Assembly: GCF_002006355.2 (NCBI RefSeq)
Contig: NZ_CP096980.1
Span: 2,294,001 to 2,358,000, forward strand
Reading direction: 5' to 3'
DNA length: 64,000 nt
From: Clostridium felsineum DSM 794
GTDB taxonomy: Bacteria; Bacillota; Clostridia; Clostridiales; Clostridiaceae
Under the pieces are notes generated by a model, which was not told the DNA's origin, did not search any database, and worked only from the letters and a program-made list of their open reading frames with translations. This document shows, piece by piece, positions 18,001 through 27,508 of the stretch (the first letter of the stretch is position 1; each line of letters begins with the position of its first letter). The translations under genes were made by a program, and so were the position numbers.

Positions 18001-18629
18001 TGTCAAAAAAAGGATTGTTGATTGTTATTTCGGGTCCTTCAGGCGCAGGCAAAGGAACCATTTGCAAGGCTCTTATGAAAGAACAACAATTTTGGCTGTC
18101 AGTTTCAGCAACAACAAGATCACCTAGAAAGGGTGAAGTTGAAGGTAAAAGCTATTATTTTTTGACAGTAGATGATTTTAAGAGTAAAATAGCTAAAGAT
18201 GGCTTTTTAGAGTATGCACAGGTGTATGATAATTACTATGGAACACCTAAGAAAAATGTATGTGAAAAGATTGATAAGGGTGAAAATGTAATACTTGAAA
18301 TAGACATTCAAGGTGCGCTTAAAGTCAAGGAAAATTATCCTGAAGGAGTATTTATATTTATACTTCCGCCTTCTATGGAGGAGCTTAAAAAGAGGATAAT
18401 AGGAAGAGGAAGCGAAACAGAAAAATCGCTTATGACAAGATTTAAATCTGCGTATAAAGAAATAAATTATGTATCAAAATATAATTATGCGGTTATAAAT
18501 GATACTGTAGACAGTGCTGTACAAAAAATAAACAGCATCATAATAGCAGAAAAATGTAGAGTGGATAGAATAAAAGATAATATAATTGATTCTAAGGAGG
18601 GAAAAATTCATGAACAATTCTATGATTAA
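18000..18629 (+). CDS. gmk: Guanylate kinase
   Basis: Phosphorylates GMP to GDP with ATP. The P-loop is SGPSGAGKGT (residues 11-20); the GMP-binding region shows SATTRSPRKGEVEGKSYYF and EYAQVYDNYYGTP, and ILEIDIQGALKVK is the conserved Walker B-like strand. Length 209 is standard. It is coupled to remA by a one-base overlap and its 3' end carries the ribosome site and first codons of rpoZ. Confidence 0.97.
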   Translation: MSKKGLLIVISGPSGAGKGTICKALMKEQQFWLSVSATTRSPRKGEVEGKSYYFLTVDDFKSKIAKDGFLEYAQVYDNYYGTPKKNVCEKIDKGENVILEIDIQGALKVKENYPEGVFIFILPPSMEELKKRIIGRGSETEKSLMTRFKSAYKEINYVSKYNYAVINDTVDSAVQKINSIIIAEKCRVDRIKDNIIDSKEGKIHEQFYD

Positions 18630-18828
18630 TCCATCAGTAGTAGACTTAAAGAAAAAAACAGGAGATAGATATTCTCTTGTAGTTATAACATCTAAAAGAG
18701 CAAGACAAATAATTGCTGGAGATAAACCTCTTGTGGACATTGATAGTAATAAAGCACTTACAATTGCAATAAACGAACTAGATCAAGACAAAGTGAATTT
18801 TAATTTGGTAAACGAAGGTATAAAATAA
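18610..18828 (+). CDS. rpoZ: RNA polymerase omega subunit
   Basis: Small RNA polymerase assembly subunit, 72 residues from ATG 18610. SVVDLKKKTGDRYSLVVITSKRARQI and ALTIAINELD match omega (quoted parts: TGDRYSLVVITSKRARQI). AAGGAGGG at 18595-18602 lies 7 bases upstream of this ATG and decides it against the longer frame from 18586. It overlaps the end of gmk by 20 bases, a common Firmicute arrangement. coaBC starts 1 base after its stop. Confidence 0.95.
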   Translation: MNNSMINPSVVDLKKKTGDRYSLVVITSKRARQIIAGDKPLVDIDSNKALTIAINELDQDKVNFNLVNEGIK

Positions 18829-18829
18829 A

Positions 18830-20023
18830 ATGGAATCTAAAAATGTAGTTATTGGTGTAAGTGGAGGCATAGCAGTATATAAAGCACTCGATGTTATAAG
18901 CCGCTTAAAAAAGTTAAGCTTTGGTGTTGATGTTATAATGACAGAGTCCGCTTGTAAGTTTGTAACACCACTTAGTTTTCAAAGCCTAAGTGGAAATAAA
19001 GTTATAAGTGATATGTTTGAAGAACCAAAATCTTGGGAAATTCAACATATATCCTTAGCAAAGAAGGCTGATATATTAGTAGTAGTACCAGCTACAGCAA
19101 ATATAATTGGTAAAGTGGCAAATGGAATAGCTGATGATATGCTTTCAACAACCATAATGGCAGCCTACGGAAGATGTCCAATAGTGTTTGCACCAGCAAT
19201 GAATACAAACATGTATAAAAATCCTATTGTACAGAGGAATATAAAGATTCTAAAGGAATATGGATATATTTTTATAGAACCTGATAAAGGAAGATTAGCT
19301 TGTGGAGATGTTGGCGAGGGAAAACTAGCTGATACTGAGCTTATCTATGAGAATATCAAAAGCATTCTATATAGTAAAAAGGATTTAGCTAATAAAAAAG
19401 TTGTGGTTACAGCTGGGCCTACTATAGCACCAATTGATCCTGTAAGATATATAACTAATCATTCCACGGGTAAAATGGGCTATGCCATTGCAGAAGAAGC
19501 AAGGGATAGGGGAGCTAAGGTCACACTTATAAGTGGAGAAACTAGTTTAAAACCACCGTTTGGAGTGGACTTCATCAAAGTATCCACTAATGAAGAAATG
19601 ATGAAAAAGGTTCTAGATGAATTTGAACATAGTGATATAGTTATAAAATCGGCAGCAGTAGCAGATTATAAAGCTAAAAGCTATAGTGAATTAAAAATAA
19701 AAAAAGCTAGCGATAATTTAAACATAGAATTTATAAAAGATAATGACATACTAAAAAAACTAGGTGAAATAAAGAAAAATCAAATTTTGGTTGGTTTCGC
19801 AGCAGAAAGCAATGATTTAATTGAAAATGCTAAAGCTAAGCTAACTAAAAAGAATTTGGATTACATAGTAGCTAATAATATATTAGAAAAAGATGCAGGA
19901 TTTGCTAGTGATGAAAACAAGGTTATAATACTAGGAAAAGACGGAAGCAAATTTGAGCTAAACAAAATGTCCAAAAGAAAAGTTGCAGAGAATTTATTCG
20001 ATTTATTAAGTAAAAAGCGCTAA
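18830..20023 (+). CDS. coaBC: Bifunctional phosphopantothenoylcysteine decarboxylase / synthetase
   Basis: Two steps of coenzyme A synthesis in one chain. The N-terminal CoaC flavoprotein (about 1-180) has GVSGGIAVYKAL, the active His in IQHISLAKKAD and the substrate loop PAMNTNMYKNP; the C-terminal CoaB (about 190-397) has VVTAGPTIAPIDPVRYITN and HSTGKMGYAIAEEA. Length 397 is normal. The stop codon lies in the loop of a terminator hairpin, so transcription into priA is probably reduced. Confidence 0.97.
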   Translation: MESKNVVIGVSGGIAVYKALDVISRLKKLSFGVDVIMTESACKFVTPLSFQSLSGNKVISDMFEEPKSWEIQHISLAKKADILVVVPATANIIGKVANGIADDMLSTTIMAAYGRCPIVFAPAMNTNMYKNPIVQRNIKILKEYGYIFIEPDKGRLACGDVGEGKLADTELIYENIKSILYSKKDLANKKVVVTAGPTIAPIDPVRYITNHSTGKMGYAIAEEARDRGAKVTLISGETSLKPPFGVDFIKVSTNEEMMKKVLDEFEHSDIVIKSAAVADYKAKSYSELKIKKASDNLNIEFIKDNDILKKLGEIKKNQILVGFAAESNDLIENAKAKLTKKNLDYIVANNILEKDAGFASDENKVIILGKDGSKFELNKMSKRKVAENLFDLLSKKR

Positions 20024-20034
20024 TTGCGCTTTTT
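20012..20034 (+). terminator. Intrinsic terminator with the coaBC stop codon in its loop
   Basis: AAAAAGCGC (20012-20020), loop TAATT, GCGCTTTTT (20026-20034). The loop contains the coaBC stop TAA. Confidence 0.75.
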
Positions 20035-20053
20035 CTTGTTAAAGGGTGATATA

Positions 20054-22258
20054 GTGTATAATTTTGCAGGTATTATAATAAATAATGAAGTTACATCTCT
20101 AGATAGAGTATTTACTTATAAAATTCCAGAAGAGTTAAAAGAGAGTATAAAAATAGGTCAACTTGTTAAGGTACCCTTTGGAAATGCTAACAAAAAACTA
20201 TATGGTTTCATAATTAATCTTAAGGAAGAAAACGAAGAGAATATAAAACTGAAAAACATATCATCAATAGAGAGTAAAGAGCCGGTTATAACAGATAAAG
20301 ATTTAAGGCTTATTAGTTATATGAAAAAAAAGTATCTATGTACATATATAGAATGTATAAGGCTTATAATACCTACTGGAATTATGAAAGGTATGAAGCC
20401 TAAAACTACTGATGTGGTATTTTTAAGTGGCAGCGGTCTTAAAGGCAGCTTAAGAAAAGATATTTACGAGACAATATACAAAAAAGTAGAAGAAAACAAT
20501 GGAGTCTACAATAGAAGTCAATTGAGTAAGAAATTTAATATTTCATTGTCATCTATTAATACAATGATAAAGCATGGGGTACTTAAAATATCAGAAAAAA
20601 CTTTAACAAGATATGATAATAGAGTCTATGACTCTTACGATGAAAAAAAACTCAACGAATATCAAGAAGAAGCAGTAAACAGGATACTTTATTCTAACAA
20701 AAAAAAGTTTTTAATTCATGGAGTTACTGGTAGTGGAAAAACAGAAATATACATGCATTTAGTAAAAAATATGATTGAAGAAGGTAAACAATCTATAATA
20801 TTAGTTCCCGAAATATCCCTTACACCTCAAATGATAGAAAGGTTTAAGGGAAGGTTTGGACTAAATGTAGCGGTTTTTCACAGTAAGCTTTCTGATGGGG
20901 AAAGATACGATGAATGGACTAGAGTAAAAAATGGAGAAGTTAAAGTAGCAGTTGGAGCAAGATCTGCACTTTTTTTGCCTTTTAATAATTTGGGATTAAT
21001 TGTAATAGATGAGGAACACGAAGGAAGCTACAAATCAGAAAGTGATCCTAAATATAGTGCTATAGAAGTGGCAGAAATGAAAAGCAAGATAGAGGATTGC
21101 ACACTTGTTTTGGGTTCCGCTACCCCAGCAATTGAAACTTATTATAAGGCATTAAAAGAAGAGTATTACTTAATTACTCTTGATCGTCGAGCAGATGGAG
21201 CAGTGATGCCAGAGGTTTCGGTTGTAGATATGAGAGAAGAGCTAAGGCAAAATAACAAGTCTGTGTTTAGTAAAAGTTTATATGAAGCTATTTATGAAAC
21301 ACTAGAAAAAAATGAGCAAATAATACTTTTTCTAAATAGAAGAGGTTATTCAACCTTTGTTTCTTGTAGAAAATGTGGATATGTTTTTAAATGCAAAAAT
21401 TGTGATGTTTCCATGACCTATCATAATAATAAGGGATATCTTATATGCCATTATTGCGGTAGTACTCAGAGAATTCCAAGAACATGTCCTAAATGCGGAA
21501 GTAAATATGTAAAATATTTTGGAGCGGGGACGGAGAGAATAGAAAGAGAAATAAAAAAGCTTTTTCCAGATGCAAGAACTGTAAGAATGGACAGAGATAC
21601 AACTGTAAGAAAAGATTCCTATGAGAGAATATACAATGCCTTTAAAAATAAAGAATTTGATATCTTAATTGGAACTCAAATGATAGCAAAGGGATTGGAT
21701 TTTAAAGATGTTACATTAGTTGGAGTAGTAGCAGCTGATTTGACTTTGAATTTGCCAGATTATAAAGCATCGGAAAGAACATTTCAACTTTTGTGCCAGG
21801 TGAGTGGAAGATCAGGAAGAGGAAGTAAAAAGGGTAAAGTTATAATACAAACCTATTCTCCTGAAAGCTATGCCATAGAATACTCAGCTAAAAATGACTA
21901 CAAAAGCTTTTTTAAAGAAGAAATTAAATTGCGGCATGATATGGATTATCCACCATTCAATAAGCTGCTTTTATTAAATTTTAGTTCTAAAGATGAAAAA
22001 TTATTAATAAAAAATATACAAATAGTTGGTGATTTCTTAAAAAATAAGGCTAAAGAATATAGTAATATCTATATATTGGGACCTTGTCCATCACCAATCT
22101 CTAAAATTAATGAAGCTTACAGATGGCAAATAGTAGTAAAAGGTGACATAGATTATGAATTAGCAAGCTTTATAAAAAAATCTATTTATGAATTGTTGAA
22201 AAAAGTTTATAATAATATAAGAATATCATTAGATATAAACCCTTTGAGTTTATTATAA
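20054..22258 (+). CDS. priA: Primosomal replication restart helicase PriA
   Basis: 3'-5' helicase that reloads the replisome at stalled forks. An N-terminal DNA-binding domain (YNFAGIIINNEVTSLDRVFTY) leads into helicase domain 1 with Walker A GVTGSGKTEIY and Walker B VIDEEHEGSYKSE, a zinc-binding insert with four CXXC pairs (CRKCGY, CKNC, CHYCGS, CPKCGS) and helicase domain 2 (GTQMIAKGLDFKDVTLVGV). GTG 20054 gives 734 residues and has GGGTGAT just upstream. A TTG at 20024 lies inside the preceding terminator and is unlikely. Confidence 0.96.
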   Translation: MYNFAGIIINNEVTSLDRVFTYKIPEELKESIKIGQLVKVPFGNANKKLYGFIINLKEENEENIKLKNISSIESKEPVITDKDLRLISYMKKKYLCTYIECIRLIIPTGIMKGMKPKTTDVVFLSGSGLKGSLRKDIYETIYKKVEENNGVYNRSQLSKKFNISLSSINTMIKHGVLKISEKTLTRYDNRVYDSYDEKKLNEYQEEAVNRILYSNKKKFLIHGVTGSGKTEIYMHLVKNMIEEGKQSIILVPEISLTPQMIERFKGRFGLNVAVFHSKLSDGERYDEWTRVKNGEVKVAVGARSALFLPFNNLGLIVIDEEHEGSYKSESDPKYSAIEVAEMKSKIEDCTLVLGSATPAIETYYKALKEEYYLITLDRRADGAVMPEVSVVDMREELRQNNKSVFSKSLYEAIYETLEKNEQIILFLNRRGYSTFVSCRKCGYVFKCKNCDVSMTYHNNKGYLICHYCGSTQRIPRTCPKCGSKYVKYFGAGTERIEREIKKLFPDARTVRMDRDTTVRKDSYERIYNAFKNKEFDILIGTQMIAKGLDFKDVTLVGVVAADLTLNLPDYKASERTFQLLCQVSGRSGRGSKKGKVIIQTYSPESYAIEYSAKNDYKSFFKEEIKLRHDMDYPPFNKLLLLNFSSKDEKLLIKNIQIVGDFLKNKAKEYSNIYILGPCPSPISKINEAYRWQIVVKGDIDYELASFIKKSIYELLKKVYNNIRISLDINPLSLL

Positions 22259-22277
22259 TGTTTTGGAGGTAATATAA

Positions 22278-22730
22278 ATGGCTATACGTAATATAAGAAA
22301 ATATGGTGATGATTTATTAAGAAAAAAAAGTAGAAAAATAGAGAAGATAGATAAAAGATTATTAACTCTTATAGATGATATGTTTGAGACAATGTATAAT
22401 GCAGATGGAGTTGGACTTGCTGCACCACAGGTTGGAATACTTAAAAGACTTGTAGTAATAGATGTAGGAGAAGGTCCAGTAGTTTTAATAAATCCTGAAA
22501 TAATAGAACAAAAAGGATCATATGTAGATTTTGAAGGCTGCTTAAGTATTCCAGAAAGACAAGGTGAAGTTGAGAGACCCACATATGTCAAAGCAAAGGC
22601 ATTAAATGAAAAGGGTGAGGAAATTATAATAGAAGCTGAAGATTTGTTTGCAAGAGCTATATGTCATGAAACAGATCATTTAAATGGAGTTTTATTTGTA
22701 GATAAAGTAATTGAAAGTGAGGAAGAGTAA
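22278..22730 (+). CDS. def: Peptide deformylase
   Basis: Metalloenzyme removing the formyl group from new proteins. The three family motifs are present: GVGLAAPQVG (about 38-47), EGCLSIPE (metal Cys) and CHETDHLNGVLFVD (HEXXH metal ligands). Length 150. TTTTGGAGGTAA precedes the ATG. It is immediately followed by fmt, which supplies the formyl group on initiator tRNA, the usual def-fmt pair. Confidence 0.98.
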   Translation: MAIRNIRKYGDDLLRKKSRKIEKIDKRLLTLIDDMFETMYNADGVGLAAPQVGILKRLVVIDVGEGPVVLINPEIIEQKGSYVDFEGCLSIPERQGEVERPTYVKAKALNEKGEEIIIEAEDLFARAICHETDHLNGVLFVDKVIESEEE

Positions 22731-23660
22731 TTGAAAATTGTTTTTATGGGGACACCGGAATTTTCAGTGCCATCACTAAAAAAGCTTATAGAAAAATATG
22801 ATGTAAAGGCGGTCTTAACTCAGCCGGATAAACCAAAAGGTCGTGGTAAAAAGCTATCTATGTCCGAAGTTAAAGAAGTGGCCATAGAAAATAATATTCC
22901 AGTGTTTCAACCAATCAAATTAAAAAATGATACAGAGGTTATAAATAAGTTAAAGGAAATAGCACCTGATTTTATAATTGTAGTGGCTTTTGGTCAGATT
23001 TTATCAAAAGAGGTTCTCGATATACCTAAATATGCCTGCATAAATCTACATGCGTCTCTTTTACCAAGTTATAGAGGTGCTGCACCTATAAATTGGGCAA
23101 TAATAAATGGAGAAAAGAAAACAGGAAACACAACTATGTTTATGGCAGAAGGACTAGACACAGGAGATATGCTTCTTAAGGATGAAGTTGATATAGAAGA
23201 AAACATGACAGCGGGAGAATTACATGACATCTTAATGAATAGAGGAGCAGATCTTTTAGTAAAAACTATAGATGAGTTCGTTAAGGGAAACATAAAACCG
23301 GAAAAGCAGGGCACGCCAAAGACTGAATATGCAGCTATGCTATCTAAAGAAACAGGAAAGATAAACTGGAATGAAAAAAGTGAGACCATATGTAACCTTA
23401 TACGAGGTTTAAACCCATGGCCTCTTGCATATTCTAGCTATAATGATAAAGTTATGAAAATTCATGAAGCAAAGGTTTTAGATAGTTTGCCAGAAGGAGA
23501 ACCAGGTCTTATAACCAATGTAGATAAAGAAGGTATACAGGTTAATTCTAAGAATGGCAGAATTTTAATTACAAAAATTCAGTTTCCAGGTAAAAAATCT
23601 ATGAAAGTTGGAGAATATATAAAGGGAAACAATATAGATAAGGGAGTTGTTTTAAAATAA
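22731..23660 (+). CDS. fmt: Methionyl-tRNA formyltransferase
   Basis: Formylates initiator Met-tRNA using 10-formyl-THF. The start is FMGTPEFSVPSLKKL and the catalytic region is INLHASLLPSYRGAAPINWA with the Asn/His/Asp triad (Asp in GLDTGDML). The C-terminal OB-like tRNA domain follows. TTG 22731 directly after the def stop is the start, with GAGGAAGAG at the def 3' end as ribosome site. Length 309 is typical. Confidence 0.97.
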   Translation: MKIVFMGTPEFSVPSLKKLIEKYDVKAVLTQPDKPKGRGKKLSMSEVKEVAIENNIPVFQPIKLKNDTEVINKLKEIAPDFIIVVAFGQILSKEVLDIPKYACINLHASLLPSYRGAAPINWAIINGEKKTGNTTMFMAEGLDTGDMLLKDEVDIEENMTAGELHDILMNRGADLLVKTIDEFVKGNIKPEKQGTPKTEYAAMLSKETGKINWNEKSETICNLIRGLNPWPLAYSSYNDKVMKIHEAKVLDSLPEGEPGLITNVDKEGIQVNSKNGRILITKIQFPGKKSMKVGEYIKGNNIDKGVVLK

Positions 23661-23680
23661 AAAACTGAGGAGGCTTTATT

Positions 23681-24364
23681 ATGCCGTTATATTTTGATTC
23701 TAGTTTTATAATACTTATACCAGCTCTTATAATATCTTTTGCAGCACAAGCAAAAATAAGTTCTACATTTAATAAGTATTCAAAAATTAGAAGCGTAAAT
23801 GGTTATACTGGAGCAGATACAGCTCGAATGCTTTTAAACGCAAATGGTCTCAATGATATTCCTGTAGAATTAGTTCAGGGAAAGCTAACGGACCATTATG
23901 ATCCTAAAAATAGAATTATGAGGCTTTCAGAAGATGTATATTATGGAGTATCCGTTGCAGCTATTGGTGTGGCAGCACACGAAACTGGTCACGCACTTCA
24001 GCATCAAAAACATTATGCACCTCTTGAAATTAGAAATACTATAGTACCTGTAGTTAATATAAGTTCTAATGCTTCATGGGTTTTGTTTTTTATAGGAGTA
24101 GTATTCAGTATTCCGGCTTTGGTTAAAGTTGGGATAGCTTTTTTTGCCGCAGTAGTACTGTTTAATCTTGTAACGCTTCCAGTTGAATTAGATGCTTCTA
24201 AAAGAGCACTTAACCTACTGGAAAATAAAGCTATACTTTATCATGAAGAAATTAAAGGGGCACGTAATGTTTTAAATGCAGCAGCAATGACATACGTAGC
24301 TGCAGCTCTTATGGCGATTTCAGAACTCATAAGATTAATAATAATTAGCAGAGATAGAGATTAA
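23681..24364 (+). CDS. YugP-like membrane zinc metallopeptidase
   Basis: Membrane protein of 227 residues with one N-terminal hydrophobic helix (about 5-22), a zinc motif HETGH in VAAHETGHALQHQKH (about 106-120), and two or three further hydrophobic helices after it. This matches the YugP-type neutral zinc metallopeptidases. The substrate is unknown. AACTGAGGAGGC precedes the ATG. It sits between fmt and rsmB, a position also seen in other clostridia. Confidence 0.9.
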   Translation: MPLYFDSSFIILIPALIISFAAQAKISSTFNKYSKIRSVNGYTGADTARMLLNANGLNDIPVELVQGKLTDHYDPKNRIMRLSEDVYYGVSVAAIGVAAHETGHALQHQKHYAPLEIRNTIVPVVNISSNASWVLFFIGVVFSIPALVKVGIAFFAAVVLFNLVTLPVELDASKRALNLLENKAILYHEEIKGARNVLNAAAMTYVAAALMAISELIRLIIISRDRD

Positions 24365-24378
24365 AAAGGAATGAAAAT

Positions 24379-25704
24379 ATGAATAATACAAGAAAAATTG
24401 TTCTTGATGTTTTAAATAAAGTTTTCTCAAATGATGGATTTTCCAATATAGTTTTAAACAAAGCTTTAAAAAATAGTGAGATATCTTCTAAAGATAAGGG
24501 CTTTATAACAGAAATAGTATATGGTACTATAAAATATAAATATAGTATTGATATTATAATCAGTAAATTTATAAAAACTAAAATAAATAAGGTTGATAAG
24601 AAGGTTCTTAATATTCTAAGAATGTCAATTTATCAAATGAGATATCTTGATAAGGTTCCGGACTTTGCAGTTGTAAACGAAGCTGTAAATATAGCTAAAA
24701 AACAGGTTTCTATGAAGTCTTCAAAGTTTGTAAATGCAGTACTTAGAAACTATATTAGAAATCCTGAAATGAATTTTTACAACAAAAACAATAACGTGGA
24801 AAGCCTATGCTTTAAATATTCGTTTGAACCATGGTTAGTAAAATTCTTTTTAAAGCAGTATAAGGAAAGTACAGAAAAAATTTTAAAAGGATTAAATGAA
24901 AGTCCATCTATAACAATAAGGGTGAATACCCTAAAAACTTCTCATGAAGAACTTTTTAATAAACTTAAAGAGTTAGAATATAATGTAGAGGAAGGGTACA
25001 TTCTTAAAAAAGCCATAAGGATAAATAGAGGTCATGGAATAGAAAACAATCCTCTTTTTTCAAAGGGATACTTTACTGTTCAAGATGAAAGTGCCATGTT
25101 GGTATCAGAATGTATGGAAATCAATGAAAACCAAACAGTGCTTGATTTGTGCAGTGCTCCAGGTGGTAAAACCACCCATATTGGAGAGTTAATGAAAAAT
25201 ACAGGTGTTATTTATGCTTTTGATTTACATGAGAATAAGATAAAATTAATAAATGAAAATGCAAAAAGATTAGGAGTAGAAAACATAAAGTCATCAGTTT
25301 TAGATGCTACTACATATAAAGGCGAATTTTTAAATAAAGCTGATAGAATACTTGTAGACGCACCATGCTCCGGTCTTGGCATAATAAGGAAAAAACCTGA
25401 GATAAAATGGAATAAAAGCTTAAATGATTTAAAGAAGCTTTCTGATATTCAAAAGAATATACTACATAATGCTTCACTATATTTAAAAGAAGGTGGTATA
25501 CTTCTTTATTCAACTTGTACTTTGAATAAAGATGAAAATGAAAAAAATATAATTGAGTTTTTGAAAGATAATCCTAATTTCAAAGTGCAGTCTATAGAGT
25601 TTGGAAATTTCTCCAATTTAATCTATTCCCCTTATGGAGTAACAATACTTCCTAATGAGTATATGGATGGATTCTTTATGTGTAAACTCAAAAAAATTAA
25701 GTAG
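24379..25704 (+). CDS. rsmB: 16S rRNA (cytosine-967-C5)-methyltransferase
   Basis: SAM-dependent rRNA methyltransferase of 441 residues. The N-terminal NusB-like RNA-binding domain (about 1-140, with RKIVLDVLNKVFSNDGFSN) is followed by a Rossmann methyltransferase: SAM motif DLCSAPGGKTTHIGE, motif IV DAPCSGLGIIRKKPE with the product-release Cys, and motif VI LLYSTCTLNKDENE with the catalytic Cys. It is followed directly by rlmN. Confidence 0.96.
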   Translation: MNNTRKIVLDVLNKVFSNDGFSNIVLNKALKNSEISSKDKGFITEIVYGTIKYKYSIDIIISKFIKTKINKVDKKVLNILRMSIYQMRYLDKVPDFAVVNEAVNIAKKQVSMKSSKFVNAVLRNYIRNPEMNFYNKNNNVESLCFKYSFEPWLVKFFLKQYKESTEKILKGLNESPSITIRVNTLKTSHEELFNKLKELEYNVEEGYILKKAIRINRGHGIENNPLFSKGYFTVQDESAMLVSECMEINENQTVLDLCSAPGGKTTHIGELMKNTGVIYAFDLHENKIKLINENAKRLGVENIKSSVLDATTYKGEFLNKADRILVDAPCSGLGIIRKKPEIKWNKSLNDLKKLSDIQKNILHNASLYLKEGGILLYSTCTLNKDENEKNIIEFLKDNPNFKVQSIEFGNFSNLIYSPYGVTILPNEYMDGFFMCKLKKIK

Positions 25705-25716
25705 GTGAAATACAAT

Positions 25717-26754
25717 TTGGAAAATATTTTAAATTATGATGAAGCTGAACTTAAGCAGTGGATGGATGAAAACGGAGAAAAGCCTTTTAGAGCCAAACAA
25801 TTTTATGATTGGATATATAAAGGTGTTTTTGATTTTGATGATATGAAAAACTTATCTCAAAAAACAATGGAAAAGTTAAAAAAGAACTTTTATATTGGTA
25901 TACCTAGTGTAGTTAGAAAACTTAATTCAAAAAAAGGTGATACTGTAAAGTTTCTTTTTAGCTACAATGATGGCAATATAATAGAATGTGTTGTTATGAA
26001 ATATGATTATGGTAATTCCATATGTATTTCTACGCAAGTTGGATGTAGAATGGGGTGCAGCTTTTGCGCTTCAACTATAGGAGGAAGAGTTAGAGATTTA
26101 ACATCTGGAGAAATTTTAGCTCAAATATTAAAGGCTCAGGATGAAATAGGAGAAAGAATATCAAATATAGTTCTTATGGGCAGTGGGGAGCCTCTAGATA
26201 ATTATCATAATGTTATAAAATTTATAAGGGTAGTTAACTCTGAAAAAGGACTTAATATAGGTCAAAGGCATATAACATTATCCACATGTGGAATAGTTCC
26301 TAAGATATACGATTTGATGAGGGAAGATCTTCAAATAACATTGGCAATATCGCTTCATGCATCAGATGATGAAACTAGAAAAAAGATAATGCCTGTAGCG
26401 AATAAATATTCTATATCTGAAATTCTTGAGGCCTGCAGAAAATATTCTGATGTAACAGGTAGAAGAATTACCTTTGAATATTCTCTTGTTAAAGGGGTAA
26501 ACGATGATAAAGAAAGTGCAAAAAAGTTAGGTGAACTTCTTTCGGGTATGCTTTGTCATGTTAATTTGATTCCTGTTAATACGGTTAATGAAACTTCTTA
26601 TGAAAAACCTGAGAGTTTCAAAGTTAAAAAGTTCTGTGACACACTTTTAAAATATAAAATAGAAAGTACTATAAGAAAAGAAATGGGAGCAGATATAAAT
26701 GCCGCTTGTGGACAGCTTAGAAGAAATTATATTGAGGAAAGTGAAGGGAAATAA
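25717..26754 (+). CDS. rlmN: Dual-specificity rRNA/tRNA (adenine C2)-methyltransferase RlmN
   Basis: Radical SAM enzyme methylating C2 of A2503 in 23S rRNA and A37 in some tRNAs. The cluster motif is CRMGCSFC (CX3CX2C), the SAM region LMGSGEPLDNY, and the catalytic C-terminal Cys is in INAACGQLR. The N-terminal region GEKPFRAKQFYDWIYKGV is typical. TTG 25717 is favoured because AGGTG (25703-25707) lies 9 bases upstream; the alternative GTG 25705 is part of that site. Length 345. Confidence 0.96.
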   Translation: MENILNYDEAELKQWMDENGEKPFRAKQFYDWIYKGVFDFDDMKNLSQKTMEKLKKNFYIGIPSVVRKLNSKKGDTVKFLFSYNDGNIIECVVMKYDYGNSICISTQVGCRMGCSFCASTIGGRVRDLTSGEILAQILKAQDEIGERISNIVLMGSGEPLDNYHNVIKFIRVVNSEKGLNIGQRHITLSTCGIVPKIYDLMREDLQITLAISLHASDDETRKKIMPVANKYSISEILEACRKYSDVTGRRITFEYSLVKGVNDDKESAKKLGELLSGMLCHVNLIPVNTVNETSYEKPESFKVKKFCDTLLKYKIESTIRKEMGADINAACGQLRRNYIEESEGK

Positions 26755-26755
26755 T

Positions 26756-27508
26756 ATGAAAATGGTAGGAATGCTATCTGATATTGGCACAGTTAGAAAA
26801 CTTAATGAAGACTATGTTGGTTTTTATGAAAATGAAGAAATAAGATTTTATGTTGTTGCAGACGGAATGGGTGGACATAATGCTGGTGAAGTTGCAAGTA
26901 AAATCGCTGTTGATTCTGCAGTAAAATACATAAAGGAAATGAATGTCATAGATTCAGATAAACTTGGAGATATACTTTCGAGAGCAATAAAATTTGCTAA
27001 TGAAGAAATCTATAAGGAATCCATGAAAAAAGAAGGTTTAAGTGGGATGGGAACAACTGTTACAGCATGCTTAATTAAGGGTAATGATGCAGTTGTAGCA
27101 AATGTTGGTGATAGTAGTTGCTATTTCATAAAAAGAGATGATATTATTAAGATAACAAAGGATCACTCCCTTGTGCAGCAACTTGTAGATAATGGAACAA
27201 TCACAGAAGAGGAAGCTCTTTCACATCCCAACAAAAACATTATTACAAGGGCTCTTGGGACAGGAGAAAATGTAGAGGTAGATATATTTGAAGTAGAGAT
27301 GAATAATATTTCTAAAGGAATACTTGCAACGGATGGTCTAACAAATGTAGTTGATACCCAAGAGATATATAATATAGTTTTAGAAAATGATAAGGAAATG
27401 GCGTGTCATAAGTTAATTGAACTTAGCAAGGAAAAAGGCAGCCGTGATAATATATCAGTTATTGTATTTGAAGGAGAGTGTAAAGATGATAGGGACTGTG
27501 CTGAGTAA
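26756..27508 (+). CDS. prpC: PP2C-type serine/threonine phosphatase PrpC
   Basis: Metal-dependent protein phosphatase that reverses PrkC phosphorylation. Family motifs: SDIGTVRKLNEDY, VVADGMGGHNAGEVAS (metal Asp/Gly), GMGTTVTAC, ANVGDSSCY, KDHSLVQQL and LATDGLTNVVD. ATG 26756, 1 base after the rlmN stop with AAGGG upstream, gives 250 residues; the frame runs back to 26699 inside rlmN and is not needed. The 3' end overlaps prkC by 23 bases, so the pair is translationally linked. Confidence 0.96.
   Translation: MKMVGMLSDIGTVRKLNEDYVGFYENEEIRFYVVADGMGGHNAGEVASKIAVDSAVKYIKEMNVIDSDKLGDILSRAIKFANEEIYKESMKKEGLSGMGTTVTACLIKGNDAVVANVGDSSCYFIKRDDIIKITKDHSLVQQLVDNGTITEEEALSHPNKNIITRALGTGENVEVDIFEVEMNNISKGILATDGLTNVVDTQEIYNIVLENDKEMACHKLIELSKEKGSRDNISVIVFEGECKDDRDCAE

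Noticed and set aside
20024..20053. TTG start for priA at 20024
   Set aside because: It lies inside the coaBC terminator; GTG 20054 has a proper GGGTGAT site.
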